This document shows positions 7,829-17,284 of a stretch of 64,000 nt of DNA, piece by piece (within the stretch, counting starts at the first letter, position 1; every line of letters begins with the position of its first letter). A program made the translations under genes and the position numbers. The stretch comes from Deltaproteobacteria bacterium (GTDB taxonomy: Bacteria > Myxococcota_A > Polyangia > Haliangiales > Haliangiaceae). The DNA lies in the NCBI GenBank assembly GCA_020630875.1, contig JAHDIH010000003.1, forward strand, positions 496,446-560,445, in the 5' to 3' direction. The notes beneath the pieces were generated by a model that worked only from the letters and a program-made list of their open reading frames with translations, was not told where the DNA came from and searched no databases.

Positions 7829-9584
7829 GTTTCCTCCTTGTGGTGTCATCTTGTTCCACCGCAATGTTTTGCTTTAAAATTGGAGCAATGTCAGGATTAT
7901 CAATCATCGCCAGTGCAGAAAGTGCGGCCGTCTGCATTGTGCCACGTTCGTTACGCACGAGCTCTATCAAATACTCTCCAGCTTCCACAGTTTGAATTTT
8001 ACCGATTGCCTCAATAGCAGCGTCACTTATTTCACGCGCATCGTAGCTGTCTACAATCTGCCGTAACGGATTAAGGGCATGAGGGAAGACGCGTCCTTTG
8101 AGTACCTCCACCGCAGATTTTCTAATATCAGCGGTATTGGACGACAGTGCGTTTCTCAAGATTACGAAAGAACGCTTAAAATAGAGAAACTTCAGGGCCG
8201 AGACGCAACTTGCTTTAACTTGGTCGTTCCCTGATTCGTACATAGCCTCAAGCGGGAACAACGCACCATAAGATTGCAGTTCGCCGACCAGTCTAATCAA
8301 CTGCAAATTTATCTCTGTGCTTCCTTTTCGTTTATCAGCATCGTGAAGCAACAAAATCGACAGTGCTCTTCGGCGAATCGAGTTGTGATATTTCAAGTCA
8401 CTAACTATGGACATGGCAAGCCACTCAATGTCACTTCCTTTTTCCCAAGACAACAAATCCGCATACCAAATCTCTGCGTAAACGTTCTGTTTCTTAAGAT
8501 AAGAAGGAAGTTCGGGAGACGACTGATTCGTTGGAGGAATGTTGTTGTAACGAGCGGATGCGGTGCGATATCGGTTCTTGTTAGCTTCCGACACTTCAAG
8601 GGTAGCTAAACTTTCAAACAACAGCTTTACGGATGCAAAGTCGCCAATCCTTGAGTAGCACGCCACTGATGCAAGCAGTGCGTTTTCCGCCAGCGACACG
8701 GGAAGCCCATCCTCTAAATGCTTTTGCGCGCATCTTGCCCAAGCATCACCGGCTTTAGACCAATAGCCCCGGCCGTAGGGTAGTCCCGAACGTCGACAGT
8801 ATTGACCAGCTTCAGAGAGCAACGTAGCGGCAGCGTTGTATTCTTTCCGAGCCACAGCCTGAGCAATAAAATCCTCATAGTACTGCAAGGCATAGAACTT
8901 GAGGTTGTCTTCTTTAAGCACCCTGATGCAACCGATATACCCCTCCGCAAGGTTTTCAAACTGTTCCGTGTTCCTACCTAGTTCCAGCAGTACCTGATAA
9001 CAATCAAAAGCTCGGTCTCTAAGTCCTTTTTGTTCGAAGTCGGCGGCAAGAGACTCCAAAATCTGCTGACTTTGTACTAGAGCCTCATGAGATCGAGCCT
9101 TGTCTCCTCCTGCTCTTGTCGTTTCTGTTCCGTAGTTAAAATACGTAAGCGCCATCTCATAGGCAAACCCGCGCATCTTCTCAGAACCAAACAGCCTCAA
9201 AAACAATTCGGAAGCATCCTCATGATTCTTCCCCTTAGCTTGCGCTATGGCTGCGTGAGCCACCATTCCATCTTCAAGGTAACATTCTGCAGCTTCCGCG
9301 TGTCGGCCTTGCTGAGTTAGCATCTCAGCTTGCAGTCTCTTGGCTGACATCTTCAGTGCCTTACTTCCATCGAGATAGGCGTGAATATAGGCTGCAGGTT
9401 GCGCCGCACCTGTTGCTTCGTAAACCCGAATCAACTTTCGGGCCCAGTCATCGTACTCGTAATCTGTAACGTGAGACTGAAGTAGCAACACTCGATACGC
9501 TTCTTCCGCTTGCGCCCATTGACCGCGCTGTTGACTTGACTCGGCCCGGCTGAGAAGACTTTCTATAGAAACGTATTCCGTCAA
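7800..9584 (-). CDS. TPR / HEAT-repeat protein of the MoxR-VWA operon
   Basis: 594 residues, no signal peptide. The N-terminal two thirds is helical with TPR-like pairs (for example the first 60 residues, and AEAAECYLEDGM, RDRAFDCYQVLL). The C-terminal third has HEAT-type repeats (DIRKSAVEVLKGR, ISDAAIEAIGKI, TMQTAALSALAMI). It is probably a cytoplasmic scaffold that binds other proteins. The TTG start at 9584 follows GGAGGAG with five bases spacing and overlaps the stop of the VWA gene in a 4-base TTGA, so translation is coupled. The gene order MoxR-VWA-repeat protein suggests it delivers substrates to, or tethers, the ATPase machine. No catalytic residues recognised. Confidence 0.82.
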   Translation of the reverse strand: MTEYVSIESLLSRAESSQQRGQWAQAEEAYRVLLLQSHVTDYEYDDWARKLIRVYEATGAAQPAAYIHAYLDGSKALKMSAKRLQAEMLTQQGRHAEAAECYLEDGMVAHAAIAQAKGKNHEDASELFLRLFGSEKMRGFAYEMALTYFNYGTETTRAGGDKARSHEALVQSQQILESLAADFEQKGLRDRAFDCYQVLLELGRNTEQFENLAEGYIGCIRVLKEDNLKFYALQYYEDFIAQAVARKEYNAAATLLSEAGQYCRRSGLPYGRGYWSKAGDAWARCAQKHLEDGLPVSLAENALLASVACYSRIGDFASVKLLFESLATLEVSEANKNRYRTASARYNNIPPTNQSSPELPSYLKKQNVYAEIWYADLLSWEKGSDIEWLAMSIVSDLKYHNSIRRRALSILLLHDADKRKGSTEINLQLIRLVGELQSYGALFPLEAMYESGNDQVKASCVSALKFLYFKRSFVILRNALSSNTADIRKSAVEVLKGRVFPHALNPLRQIVDSYDAREISDAAIEAIGKIQTVEAGEYLIELVRNERGTMQTAALSALAMIDNPDIAPILKQNIAVEQDDTTRRKLEKIISNLR

Positions 9585-11020
9585 GCCGTCTCCTCCACTC
9601 GCTTGGCAATATCATCAACAATTTCCAAGGCTCGGGCACGCTGAGAAGAATCTGTTGATAATGCTTCTGGCCTAATCACTTGCGTTTGAACAGAAGAAGC
9701 CGCGAACTCTGGCAGCTGGTCCGTGGTTGGCAAAATAAACACCGTGTACAGCCCAGCATTCTCAACCACTTTCGCGACGGACTCTTTAGGGGCGTGGCAC
9801 TGACCGTGAGTGAATACGTACAAAACAATTTGCTGTTTCTGTTCTTTGCGAAGTAATTCACAATCTCTTGCCAGCTGAGCAAAAACTTGTCCGTAGTTTC
9901 TTCCTTGTCCTGACTTAAACGACAGCAGATAAGAAACCGGCACTTCCGAAGACCTCGTCATTTTTTGCACAGGATGCAGCCGTGAGTCGAAGAATCGGAA
10001 CCGTATTTCTTCACCGAGAAGCAGCATCTTCTTCATGAGCGCTAGCGCAAGACCTCTCGCGAATAGGTTTCGTCTGCCGCGCATTGAAGGAGACGAATCC
10101 ACCAAAATATATTGCAATCGCCGCTCTTCATCACTCTGCCTTTGATGGCCGAAGTACAACAGCTCTTTTTCGATATACTTTTGGATAAAAATGTCGTCAT
10201 CGTACGCTAATTGCGAAAGCACCAACGAGTCGAGTTTTCCTTTGCGCTCCACGGACGCATATCCATCAATCGCCATGGACTGTACGCCACTGGCACGTTT
10301 TGTCTCTAGCACAGAAGGAAGCAAGTCCAGGGAAAAACTGGAGACGTCATGAGCGTCCGCAGAATCTAATGCTGCGACGATATCTACACTTTCCACGGCA
10401 CTTCCAAAGCTATCGGATTCGCCTTTAAACATTCCAATGACCCTTATCGTTTCTAAGTCAATAAGCTCAATGGATGTCATAATGTGAAGGCGCAAGTCCG
10501 ACAAAATCTCTAAGAGAGAAAACCACTGCTCCCCACCAAAATGCCGCCATGCGCTCGCGTAGTCTACGTTCTCGTAAGTATCTTGTCCGACGGGTAGAAT
10601 TTCTTGATCTACAATGTGGTGTTTTTGGTGCCAGCGGTCGTTCGCCTCAGCAAGAATCTTTACTAGAAGTGCCACCACCATGTCGTCGCGCAGTCGCATG
10701 GAAGCAATTCGCTGCACATGAGAAGAGGTCGCAAGTTCTTTTATCAAATCGTGGTATCCACCAACAGCTCTTCTTTTTGTGTTTACGCCAGGCAAATCTT
10801 GCAGTACTGGCAAACTTCCCACACTGAAGTTCGACCTGTCTGTAGTCAGCGCAAGTCCTACGTCGCGAATGCAAAAAAATGGTAAGTAAAAACCAAGCTG
10901 CATCAATTGATTGTGCCACATAGCAGCTTTAGAAGAGCTAAGCGGACCGTCATCCGTAGTGACGTGTTGCAAGGCCAGTCCAGCGACTTGCCACGCAACG
11001 TAAGAGCGTTGCCCATTCAT
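9581..11020 (-). CDS. VWA domain protein, ViaA-like partner of MoxR ATPase
   Basis: 479 residues, the same size range as E. coli ViaA (about 480). The first 290 residues are helical without a recognised domain. A VWA domain follows from about residue 302 with an intact MIDAS motif DSSPS (Asp308) and the conserved FDSRLHP and GRNYGQVF segments. Such proteins act in the cytoplasm with a MoxR-type AAA+ ATPase, the VWA metal site binding ATPase or client. The start lies 2 bases after the moxR stop, and the end overlaps the next gene by 4 bases. Similarity to ViaA is based on architecture, length and operon; the N-terminal half was not matched in detail. Confidence 0.87.
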   Translation of the reverse strand: MNGQRSYVAWQVAGLALQHVTTDDGPLSSSKAAMWHNQLMQLGFYLPFFCIRDVGLALTTDRSNFSVGSLPVLQDLPGVNTKRRAVGGYHDLIKELATSSHVQRIASMRLRDDMVVALLVKILAEANDRWHQKHHIVDQEILPVGQDTYENVDYASAWRHFGGEQWFSLLEILSDLRLHIMTSIELIDLETIRVIGMFKGESDSFGSAVESVDIVAALDSADAHDVSSFSLDLLPSVLETKRASGVQSMAIDGYASVERKGKLDSLVLSQLAYDDDIFIQKYIEKELLYFGHQRQSDEERRLQYILVDSSPSMRGRRNLFARGLALALMKKMLLLGEEIRFRFFDSRLHPVQKMTRSSEVPVSYLLSFKSGQGRNYGQVFAQLARDCELLRKEQKQQIVLYVFTHGQCHAPKESVAKVVENAGLYTVFILPTTDQLPEFAASSVQTQVIRPEALSTDSSQRARALEIVDDIAKRVEETA

Positions 11021-11022
11021 TG

Positions 11023-12210
11023 TTATGCGCCAAACTTCGAAGAAGAAAACACCGTATTGAGTAGGTGGTCAACTTCAGCAACCATGCGCTGAGCAGTTGC
11101 ACCAGGCATCCCTGAAAGTACGGTCTTAATCTCATTGAGATTTCTTAGTTGAGTAAACAGCTGAATGTCTGATAGCTCACTAGATCTCGAGAGCACTTCT
11201 TTGATCAGCTGAAGTTCCGCAAGAACATCTTCTAGGTTCGCTTGCGTTCCGAGAAATTTAACCTGATCGGGATGGGCCCGGACGTAGGCATCCACGACAG
11301 GAGAGACAATTTGGTCAAGTAAGTCTATTTGGTCCAAATTATTCCAGACGTGACGCATGATAAATAAGTCTGCATCGTTTACAACGTTTCGACCGTCTAG
11401 AGCTGCAGAAGCAGTCAACAGCTTGAGAAGCTTCACCGAGCGCCGGTCGGAGATGCTAATTCCTTCAGAACGGATTTGGAAAACCAGGCTTTTGTACTTA
11501 GCTAAGAAATCATCGGGAACGCGGATCTTCTGTTGAACTTCTACTTGTACTGCTCGAAGCGCTTGTGCAGATGTCAACGCCGCTCCACCACGCGCCTTTG
11601 TCATACGTGCGAGTTCCAAATTGATTCCGCGACGCATCAATTCTTGAAAGTGAAACGAATCAAGATTGCCTGAATAAGCCCTAATCAAAAAGCGGTCAAA
11701 AAGCGCAGAAAGATTTTCATCGCCCGGGACTTCATTGGATGCGGCAAATAGAGAAAGCAGCGGTACGTCAACGGTATTGGAACCATGCTGGTACTTACGC
11801 TCATTAATCACGTGAAGCAGTGAGTTTAGAATCGCCGAATTCGCTTTGAATATCTCGTCAAGAAAAACAATCTCCGACGTTGGCATCATACCTTCGATTC
11901 GTCGTGTGTACTGCCCTGCCTTGAAGGCTTGGATATCGATTGGTCCAAAAATTTCATTCGGCTCGGTAAACCTAGTCAAGAGGTATTCAAAGTAGGAGGC
12001 TTCTATCAGCTTAGAAAAGTTACTGATGAGCGCAGACTTAGCCGTTCCCGGTGGTCCGATAATCACCATATGTTCTCCAGCAATGACCGAAATACACATC
12101 AATCTGATTATTTCTTGCTTGTCTAAGAACTGTTGGTTGAGTGAAGACGCAGCATTGCGTACCCCCTCGCAGACTGCCCCCAAGGTACTACCGTATGCTG
12201 CTTGACTCAT
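11023..12210 (-). CDS. MoxR-family AAA+ ATPase (RavA-like)
   Basis: 395 residues. Walker A is GPPGTAKS (52-59), Walker B is IVFLDE (about 114-119), and a Sensor-1 region FAASNEVPGDENLSALFDRF with an Arg finger (LIRAY) follows. The FGPIDIQAFKAGQYTRRIEG segment is typical of the RavA branch of MoxR proteins. The C-terminal part is helical (lid domain and a possible coiled region); it is shorter than E. coli RavA (about 500). These ATPases remodel or insert cofactors into partner proteins together with a VWA protein, here encoded next. It is the first gene of the minus-strand operon, divergent from the GNAT gene. Confidence 0.92.
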   Translation of the reverse strand: MSQAAYGSTLGAVCEGVRNAASSLNQQFLDKQEIIRLMCISVIAGEHMVIIGPPGTAKSALISNFSKLIEASYFEYLLTRFTEPNEIFGPIDIQAFKAGQYTRRIEGMMPTSEIVFLDEIFKANSAILNSLLHVINERKYQHGSNTVDVPLLSLFAASNEVPGDENLSALFDRFLIRAYSGNLDSFHFQELMRRGINLELARMTKARGGAALTSAQALRAVQVEVQQKIRVPDDFLAKYKSLVFQIRSEGISISDRRSVKLLKLLTASAALDGRNVVNDADLFIMRHVWNNLDQIDLLDQIVSPVVDAYVRAHPDQVKFLGTQANLEDVLAELQLIKEVLSRSSELSDIQLFTQLRNLNEIKTVLSGMPGATAQRMVAEVDHLLNTVFSSSKFGA

Positions 12211-12314
12211 TGCTGGAAATTCTACGTAACGGGGGAGTGTAGGAGCAAGGCCCAGTGCCCCTTTTCCGGCTCCTAGCCCTTCCTAATGAAGCATCATGCC
12301 AGGTATTGTGTAGC

Positions 12315-13982
12315 ATGGACATTAAACTCATCGAGGACGAAGCCGGTTGGTCGCAACTACGGGCCTCATGGCAACAGCTTTGCGATGAAACCCAACAGTC
12401 GGTGTTTGCGTCGCCAAAGTGGCTGGATGCATGGTGGCGTAACTTCATCGTTCCTCTTGAAGCCAGTCTTTACGTTGTGACAGGCAGCATCGATGGCTCG
12501 CTTCGCTTCGTCGCTCCCATGTACAGAAGAGAAGTCAGACTAGCTGGGATAAAAATGTGTGAGCTGCGTATGATGGGGGATGCAGGGCCAAGGCCTTCTT
12601 CCATCAGTTTTACGGTCAGCAAAGAACTAGCAGCAAGAGCTGGCAAGGCACTCGCTAAGTTTCTCTTACACAAAGCCGATGAATGGGATGTGCTGGCCCT
12701 AGAACCCTTTGAGGACCCCTCGGTACTGCGTGCTTCGCTGGCGTCGATGCTTAGTTCCAAGGGTTGCAAGGTCGAGTCATTAAAAGCAGGTGGCGAGCAC
12801 CGCAGAATGTCGCTTACGGGAGAACCGAGTTTCAAGCGCAAAGCAAAAGTACTAGCGGAAAATCACTATGCGGTCAGAGCCATCCAGCGCCTTTCGAAAC
12901 AAGAGTGGGCGCAACTGGACGAAACGTCACCACTCGCCGGAGGAGCATCGTTCGCGCTTCTAACCGAGCACCTTTCACAATCCACCGATGGCGAAAAATC
13001 TGAAGTTGTAGTGATTACCGCAGGCTCACGAAATGTGGCTCTCGCACTCACCGTAGACGACGGCCCAAGGTCCGTAGTGTTAGCCGCGGCGGTCGATCCA
13101 GAAATATCGGACTACGATGAATGTGGGAAAGACTTACTTAGTAACGTAGCCGTGCGATGCATGGCGCGCGGGCAAAAATCACTAGATGTGGTAATGGGAG
13201 CCAGTCAGTACACGCTTCCAGAGCTTCCGCAATCAAAGCATCGAGCCGTTTCTTTGATTGCCTACGGAACGTCAAAAACAGCAACTGTAGCCAAGACCTA
13301 CGGTAGTGTTGCCAAGCGAGTCAGTAAAGCTCAAAAAGTTCCTGAGGCTGCGACGGCTCGGGCACGTGCGGCGTGGGCCAAGATTGCAGCAAAAGCCGAA
13401 CAAGTCGCCGGCGTCACTTCCTTTCAATTATTCAGAGGAGAGCTTTGGACCAGAGGGGCAACCCTTGCTGAAGGCGCGCGAATGCTCCATTTATCCCAAG
13501 AGAAGCAAGAAGATTGGGACCAAGATGCGCGAATGAAAATAGTCTCAGACCTAAAACAGGATTGGGCGACTGTCGAAAAGCGATTGGCTGCGGGAGACGA
13601 TGCCGTGCTCGCTTATTGGGACGACTCTCCCGCGGGAATTGTTTGGGCATCAACCACGACGCTCAAGGAACCACGACTTGGACGTGAGATTGTGATCGCT
13701 CCAGCACAAGCCTATATCTACGGTGTGTACGTACCCGCGCATGCCCGAGGGCACTCCCTTGGCTCGGCGATGCTCGAAGATATGGCGCGAGTCTTACGAA
13801 CCAAGGATGTGTATCAATCATGGGCGTTGGTTTCAGCAAACAACGTTGGCGGAATTAGAGCACTGCAAAAAGCCGCGTACATGCCAGTAGCGGATGTCAC
13901 CCGGACGCTAGTAAAACCAGCGGTTGACAGGGTTACGGTCAGGCCACCAGACCCTGGCGCGCGAGCATTGCTAGGTCTCTGA
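12315..13982 (+). CDS. CelD/FemAB-like N-terminal region fused to a GNAT acetyltransferase
   Basis: About 555 residues. The N-terminal half resembles the BioF2/CelD-type acetyltransferase family (WLDAWWRNFI, then a receptor-like beta region). The C-terminal domain is a clear GNAT fold: AYIYGVYVPAHARGHSLGSAMLEDM contains the acetyl-CoA pyrophosphate loop (RGHSLGSA), and NNVGGIRALQKAAY is the usual beta5-alpha4 part. It probably transfers an acyl group to an envelope precursor or small molecule; the substrate cannot be told. The start is uncertain: ATG 12315 begins at the first conserved segment, but a GTG at 12255 has AGGAG nine bases upstream and would add 20 residues. Divergent from the MoxR operon. 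Confidence 0.78.
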   Translation: MDIKLIEDEAGWSQLRASWQQLCDETQQSVFASPKWLDAWWRNFIVPLEASLYVVTGSIDGSLRFVAPMYRREVRLAGIKMCELRMMGDAGPRPSSISFTVSKELAARAGKALAKFLLHKADEWDVLALEPFEDPSVLRASLASMLSSKGCKVESLKAGGEHRRMSLTGEPSFKRKAKVLAENHYAVRAIQRLSKQEWAQLDETSPLAGGASFALLTEHLSQSTDGEKSEVVVITAGSRNVALALTVDDGPRSVVLAAAVDPEISDYDECGKDLLSNVAVRCMARGQKSLDVVMGASQYTLPELPQSKHRAVSLIAYGTSKTATVAKTYGSVAKRVSKAQKVPEAATARARAAWAKIAAKAEQVAGVTSFQLFRGELWTRGATLAEGARMLHLSQEKQEDWDQDARMKIVSDLKQDWATVEKRLAAGDDAVLAYWDDSPAGIVWASTTTLKEPRLGREIVIAPAQAYIYGVYVPAHARGHSLGSAMLEDMARVLRTKDVYQSWALVSANNVGGIRALQKAAYMPVADVTRTLVKPAVDRVTVRPPDPGARALLGL

Positions 13983-13989
13983 TCCTCCG

Positions 13990-14439
13990 TTATTTGTATC
14001 CGAAAATTCGGATATCGTTCTGGTTCTCTTCTATCAAGAGCTTGCCAAGCTTCGCAAGCTCCTCTGTTAGTCCGTCTATCGGTTGCAGACGGCTTCTCGG
14101 TTCCAAAACTTCTTCTCGGTTGTAACGCTTCTGAACAATAGAAAATGGAATCGACAAATATTCTATTTCTTTGTAGAGCACAGAACCGCATCCAAATACA
14201 ACATTATCGGCTATTGCCGTGACTCCATAAGGTTCTGCTCCTCCACTATCTAAAGCAGAGTACAGACCGATATGCCGTTCCTCAGCGTCTAGTAAAAGCT
14301 TAACGTAAGCGCGAAGCGGGGCAAATTCAGCTAGTGACTTCAAGACTTTTCGCCATTTGGCGTTGCTCATAGCGCGTATTGAATACTCAGCAATACGTGC
14401 TCGCAGTCTTTCCTCGTAACGCCTTACCGCCTCTTCCAT
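13990..14439 (-). CDS. Hypothetical protein, 149 aa
   Basis: I do not recognise this protein. It has 149 residues, no signal peptide and no Cys-rich module, apart from one Cys in VFGCGSVLYKEI. The N-terminus is helical and basic (EEAVRRYEERLRARIAEYSIRAM). The middle (HIGLYSALDSGGAEPYGVTAIADNVVF) looks like an alpha/beta fold, and the C-terminus is helical. It ends 7 bases from the convergent GNAT gene and lies 15 bases downstream of the first metzincin-like gene on the same strand, so it may be read with it. Codon use looks like its neighbours. The ATG at 14439 has no clear ribosome site. Confidence 0.6.
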   Translation of the reverse strand: MEEAVRRYEERLRARIAEYSIRAMSNAKWRKVLKSLAEFAPLRAYVKLLLDAEERHIGLYSALDSGGAEPYGVTAIADNVVFGCGSVLYKEIEYLSIPFSIVQKRYNREEVLEPRSRLQPIDGLTEELAKLGKLLIEENQNDIRIFGYK

Positions 14440-14454
14440 TTAATCAATTCAAAG

Positions 14455-15804
14455 CTATCTTCGGCTACGCGGCAGCATTCCCGCAGCGAAGAAAGCGAAG
14501 AGTAGAGCAAGTGGGGCGCTTGAGGTAGAGCACCCGCCACTTCCTTTATTTTTGTTGCCTGGCCAGCAAAAGCTGTCGCCTTTTTCTTCAAGACACACTA
14601 GGCCTGGATCGCAGGGGTTTAGGAAGTCGCAAGCTACTGAACAGCGTGCTTCTTCGCCTTTCAATTGACACTGCTGTGAAAAACAATCGTTATCTAATTC
14701 GCAAAGTTTGCCGTTGCCCTTGCGATGAAGCTCTCTTAAACACTCTTGCTCAAAGCAAGTACTTCCGGTCTCGCAATCGTCGTCTCCAAGGCACTGAGGT
14801 TCTTGTCCGTCTTTGGTGAAAATAAAGGATCCAGTTTCAGACTCCGTGTTACCGGAAATGTCCGTCGTCACGATTTCGTATTCATGCTTCCCCAGGCCAA
14901 GTAGGAACACTTCACGATTTAGTTCCTCAAATCCTAATGCAATTCTCTCTCCATTCAGCGAGGCTGTCGTTCGTTGAATCATGTAGTCGTCGCTTGCAAG
15001 AGCGTGGAAAAGTACGCCACCAGTCCTATATTTCTCAGATTTTGGACTCAGTACTTCAAGAGTTGGCTTAATTTTATCCGTGGGTGGGCACCGGTCACCA
15101 CAGTCTGGCCCAACGCCGTGCATACGTAGCAAATGTTTGTACGAATTTTGAGTCTGGTTGCCGCAAGAACAATCTCTGTCTTGATCTTCTCCGCAGCGAA
15201 CGTCTGCATCTTGAAACGATTTTTTTCCGCAACCATCCAAGTAGGTCATTGGATCTTCACACATCATCTGGTGATCCAAACTCATCGCATGACCGACCTC
15301 TTGCGCAATCGTATGGCACATCCTGTCAGAGATTCCCTGCGACTCGAAGTTGAATACCACGGCAGAAGGAATGCCAAAAGGTTGGCAAGTCGCTGGGGCA
15401 ATCCCACCAATCCCTCCGCTCAAGCCGAGCATCTCCGGTCTGCCCCCAATACTCGCCTCAATGTGGTCTACGTTCCCCGGATCTTGGTCCGTCACCACTA
15501 CATTGAATGGAGCAAATTGCCATCTTACACATTCGTACAGCGATGCCCACTGCGATGGCGTGATGTCCAGTGGCGGAATGGTAGCCGTAGCGATTCCAGG
15601 AATCGGCGACGTATTTGCCACCGCATCGTTACCACCTTGCGTGTAAGTTGCTCCCCAGGGGTTTACGTAGACTATAGTTGGCTCGCCCTCTTGTTTTACA
15701 CGCGTAATATCTTGCTCAACCTTGCTGGTATCGAAAATCACTTTTCCCGGTGCGGCACTGGCCGCTGTACCAAGAGCAAGAATCAGAACAGTAATGGACT
15801 TCAT
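14455..15804 (-). CDS. Secreted metzincin-like protein with MYXO-CTERM tail, copy 2
   Basis: 449 residues from ATG 15804; a GTG two codons earlier is possible. A Sec signal peptide (MKSITVLILALGTAASA) is followed by a protease-like domain whose zinc helix reads QEVGHAMSLDH. This is the metzincin pattern HExxHxxGxxH with the first His changed to Gln and the Gly to Ser. A DPMTYL segment follows, where the Met-turn is expected. Then come an Ig-like beta domain and Cys-rich repeats (CLGDDDCETGSTCFEQEC and others). The end is MYXO-CTERM-like: GGCSTSS, a hydrophobic stretch, then PRSRR, expected to be cut and the protein surface-anchored. It is the downstream paralogue of the next gene. Catalytic activity is doubtful. 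Confidence 0.85.
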   Translation of the reverse strand: MKSITVLILALGTAASAAPGKVIFDTSKVEQDITRVKQEGEPTIVYVNPWGATYTQGGNDAVANTSPIPGIATATIPPLDITPSQWASLYECVRWQFAPFNVVVTDQDPGNVDHIEASIGGRPEMLGLSGGIGGIAPATCQPFGIPSAVVFNFESQGISDRMCHTIAQEVGHAMSLDHQMMCEDPMTYLDGCGKKSFQDADVRCGEDQDRDCSCGNQTQNSYKHLLRMHGVGPDCGDRCPPTDKIKPTLEVLSPKSEKYRTGGVLFHALASDDYMIQRTTASLNGERIALGFEELNREVFLLGLGKHEYEIVTTDISGNTESETGSFIFTKDGQEPQCLGDDDCETGSTCFEQECLRELHRKGNGKLCELDNDCFSQQCQLKGEEARCSVACDFLNPCDPGLVCLEEKGDSFCWPGNKNKGSGGCSTSSAPLALLFAFFAAGMLPRSRR

Positions 15805-15839
15805 CGACACAAGTTAGTGGGTATCTGCAGCGATGTAAA

Positions 15840-17186
15840 CTACAAACTTGCGCGTCGACGAGGTAGCAGTCCCATGGCAAATACCATTAGCAGCACCACG
15901 AGCGGCGCACCGCTTGAGTCGCAACCACTGCTGCCAGAGCCCCCCTTTTCCGGCCAACAAATGTTCGCTTCGCCACTTTTGGTACATTCGAAGCCTTGCG
16001 TGCAGGGATTAAGTTGATCGCATGTCACCGCACATAGAGCCTCGCTCTTGTACGTCGCGCAGTTTTGAGACAAACAGTCGCTGTTATTTTCGCACGTTTG
16101 ACCGTTACCACTCTGCCCTGCGTCGGCGAAACACTTCAACTGCCAACATACCTGGCCCGCGCTGCATTCACTGTCCTTGAAACACTCAGGCGGCTGTCCG
16201 TCCGTAGTGAGTGTGAACGATGAGGTCTTAACAGAAGTCTTTCCAAATATGTCAGTAGCGATAACTTCAATTTGATGCTCTCCCAGCCCCAAAGTGAACG
16301 GCGTCTTCAGGTCGGTAAATCCCCAACGTCCTTCGCCGAAGTACTCACCGTTTAGTTTAACTTCGACTCTCTGAATGTCTCGATCGTCAGTAGCTCGCAC
16401 TCGCATGGTGAAGCCAACCGGTGCAAAGCCTTCGTCCGGCGGAAAGAGAATGTTGATATTCGGTGACTCGTTATCTTCCGCAATTCCCGCAAGGTCTTTT
16501 ATGTGTTGAAACGAGTTTTGTTGAGCATTCCCACACTGGCAATTTCTCTCAAAGTTTTCGCCGCATCGTGAGTATTGGTCTTGGAATGTTTTCTCAAAGC
16601 CGCAACCGGTCAAATACGTCATGGGATCTGCGCAAAGCATTTGGTGATCCATACCCAACGCGTGGCCGACTTCTTGAGCCACCGTCCAGCACATGTTGTG
16701 ACCGACCCCTTGGTTTTCAAAATTGAATACGACGGCACGTGAGTGGTAGATGCCCTGTCCACCAAAACTACAACCAGCAGGTCCTACACCACCTACTCCC
16801 GCACCCATCCCGATAGCTTGCGGTGTTCCGCCGATACTGGCTTCGATGTGTTCTGCGGCTCCTGGGTCTTGGTCGGTCACGATGACGTTGAAAGGAGCAA
16901 ACTGTCCTTTGATGCAATCGTATAGCCACGCCCATTCTTCGGTGGTCGCTGGTAGTGGAGAAATATTAGCGCTCGAAACGCTCAAAATCCCAGAAGTATT
17001 TTGAGACGAGTTATGGCTTCCTCGAGTGTAACGGGCACCCCAAGGATTTGCGTAAACAATGACAGGGTCACCAGCTGCTCGTTCCACGAGTGGTTGCTCT
17101 TGCATTGGTTCCATCAATTTGATGCCCCGAGGAGCCGCTTGAGCAGCGGAAGAAACGACAACTAATGTTAGTAGAAGGAACCTCAT
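15840..17186 (-). CDS. Secreted metzincin-like protein with MYXO-CTERM tail, copy 1
   Basis: 448 residues from ATG 17186; a GTG at 17201 would add five residues. It has the same architecture as its neighbour: signal peptide (RFLLLTLVVVSSAAQA), QEVGHALGMDH zinc-helix variant, DPMTYL, an Ig-like segment (FTMRVRATDDRDIQRVEV), Cys modules (CFKDSECSAGQVCWQLKC) and a MYXO-CTERM tail (SSGCDSSG, hydrophobic stretch, PRRR). The Gln codon is CAA in both copies, one base from a His codon, so a shared sequencing error is unlikely. The pair looks like a tandem duplication that has since diverged. In known metzincins the three His bind zinc; here one is missing, so the protein may be inactive or bind metal differently. 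Confidence 0.86.
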   Translation of the reverse strand: MRFLLLTLVVVSSAAQAAPRGIKLMEPMQEQPLVERAAGDPVIVYANPWGARYTRGSHNSSQNTSGILSVSSANISPLPATTEEWAWLYDCIKGQFAPFNVIVTDQDPGAAEHIEASIGGTPQAIGMGAGVGGVGPAGCSFGGQGIYHSRAVVFNFENQGVGHNMCWTVAQEVGHALGMDHQMLCADPMTYLTGCGFEKTFQDQYSRCGENFERNCQCGNAQQNSFQHIKDLAGIAEDNESPNINILFPPDEGFAPVGFTMRVRATDDRDIQRVEVKLNGEYFGEGRWGFTDLKTPFTLGLGEHQIEVIATDIFGKTSVKTSSFTLTTDGQPPECFKDSECSAGQVCWQLKCFADAGQSGNGQTCENNSDCLSQNCATYKSEALCAVTCDQLNPCTQGFECTKSGEANICWPEKGGSGSSGCDSSGAPLVVLLMVFAMGLLPRRRASL

Positions 17187-17284
17187 GTGCAGAGGGTACA
17201 CTGGACCTGCTTGTAGGTGTTAGACCTATTAAAAGAATTCTAAGTTTGACTAGACCAATTCGAATGTACTGTAATTCAGGTCAC

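Noticed and set aside
15133..16017. 294-residue plus-strand frame
   Set aside because: Antisense to the two metzincin-like genes and crosses the gap between them; no domain, and the minus-strand genes are clearly real.
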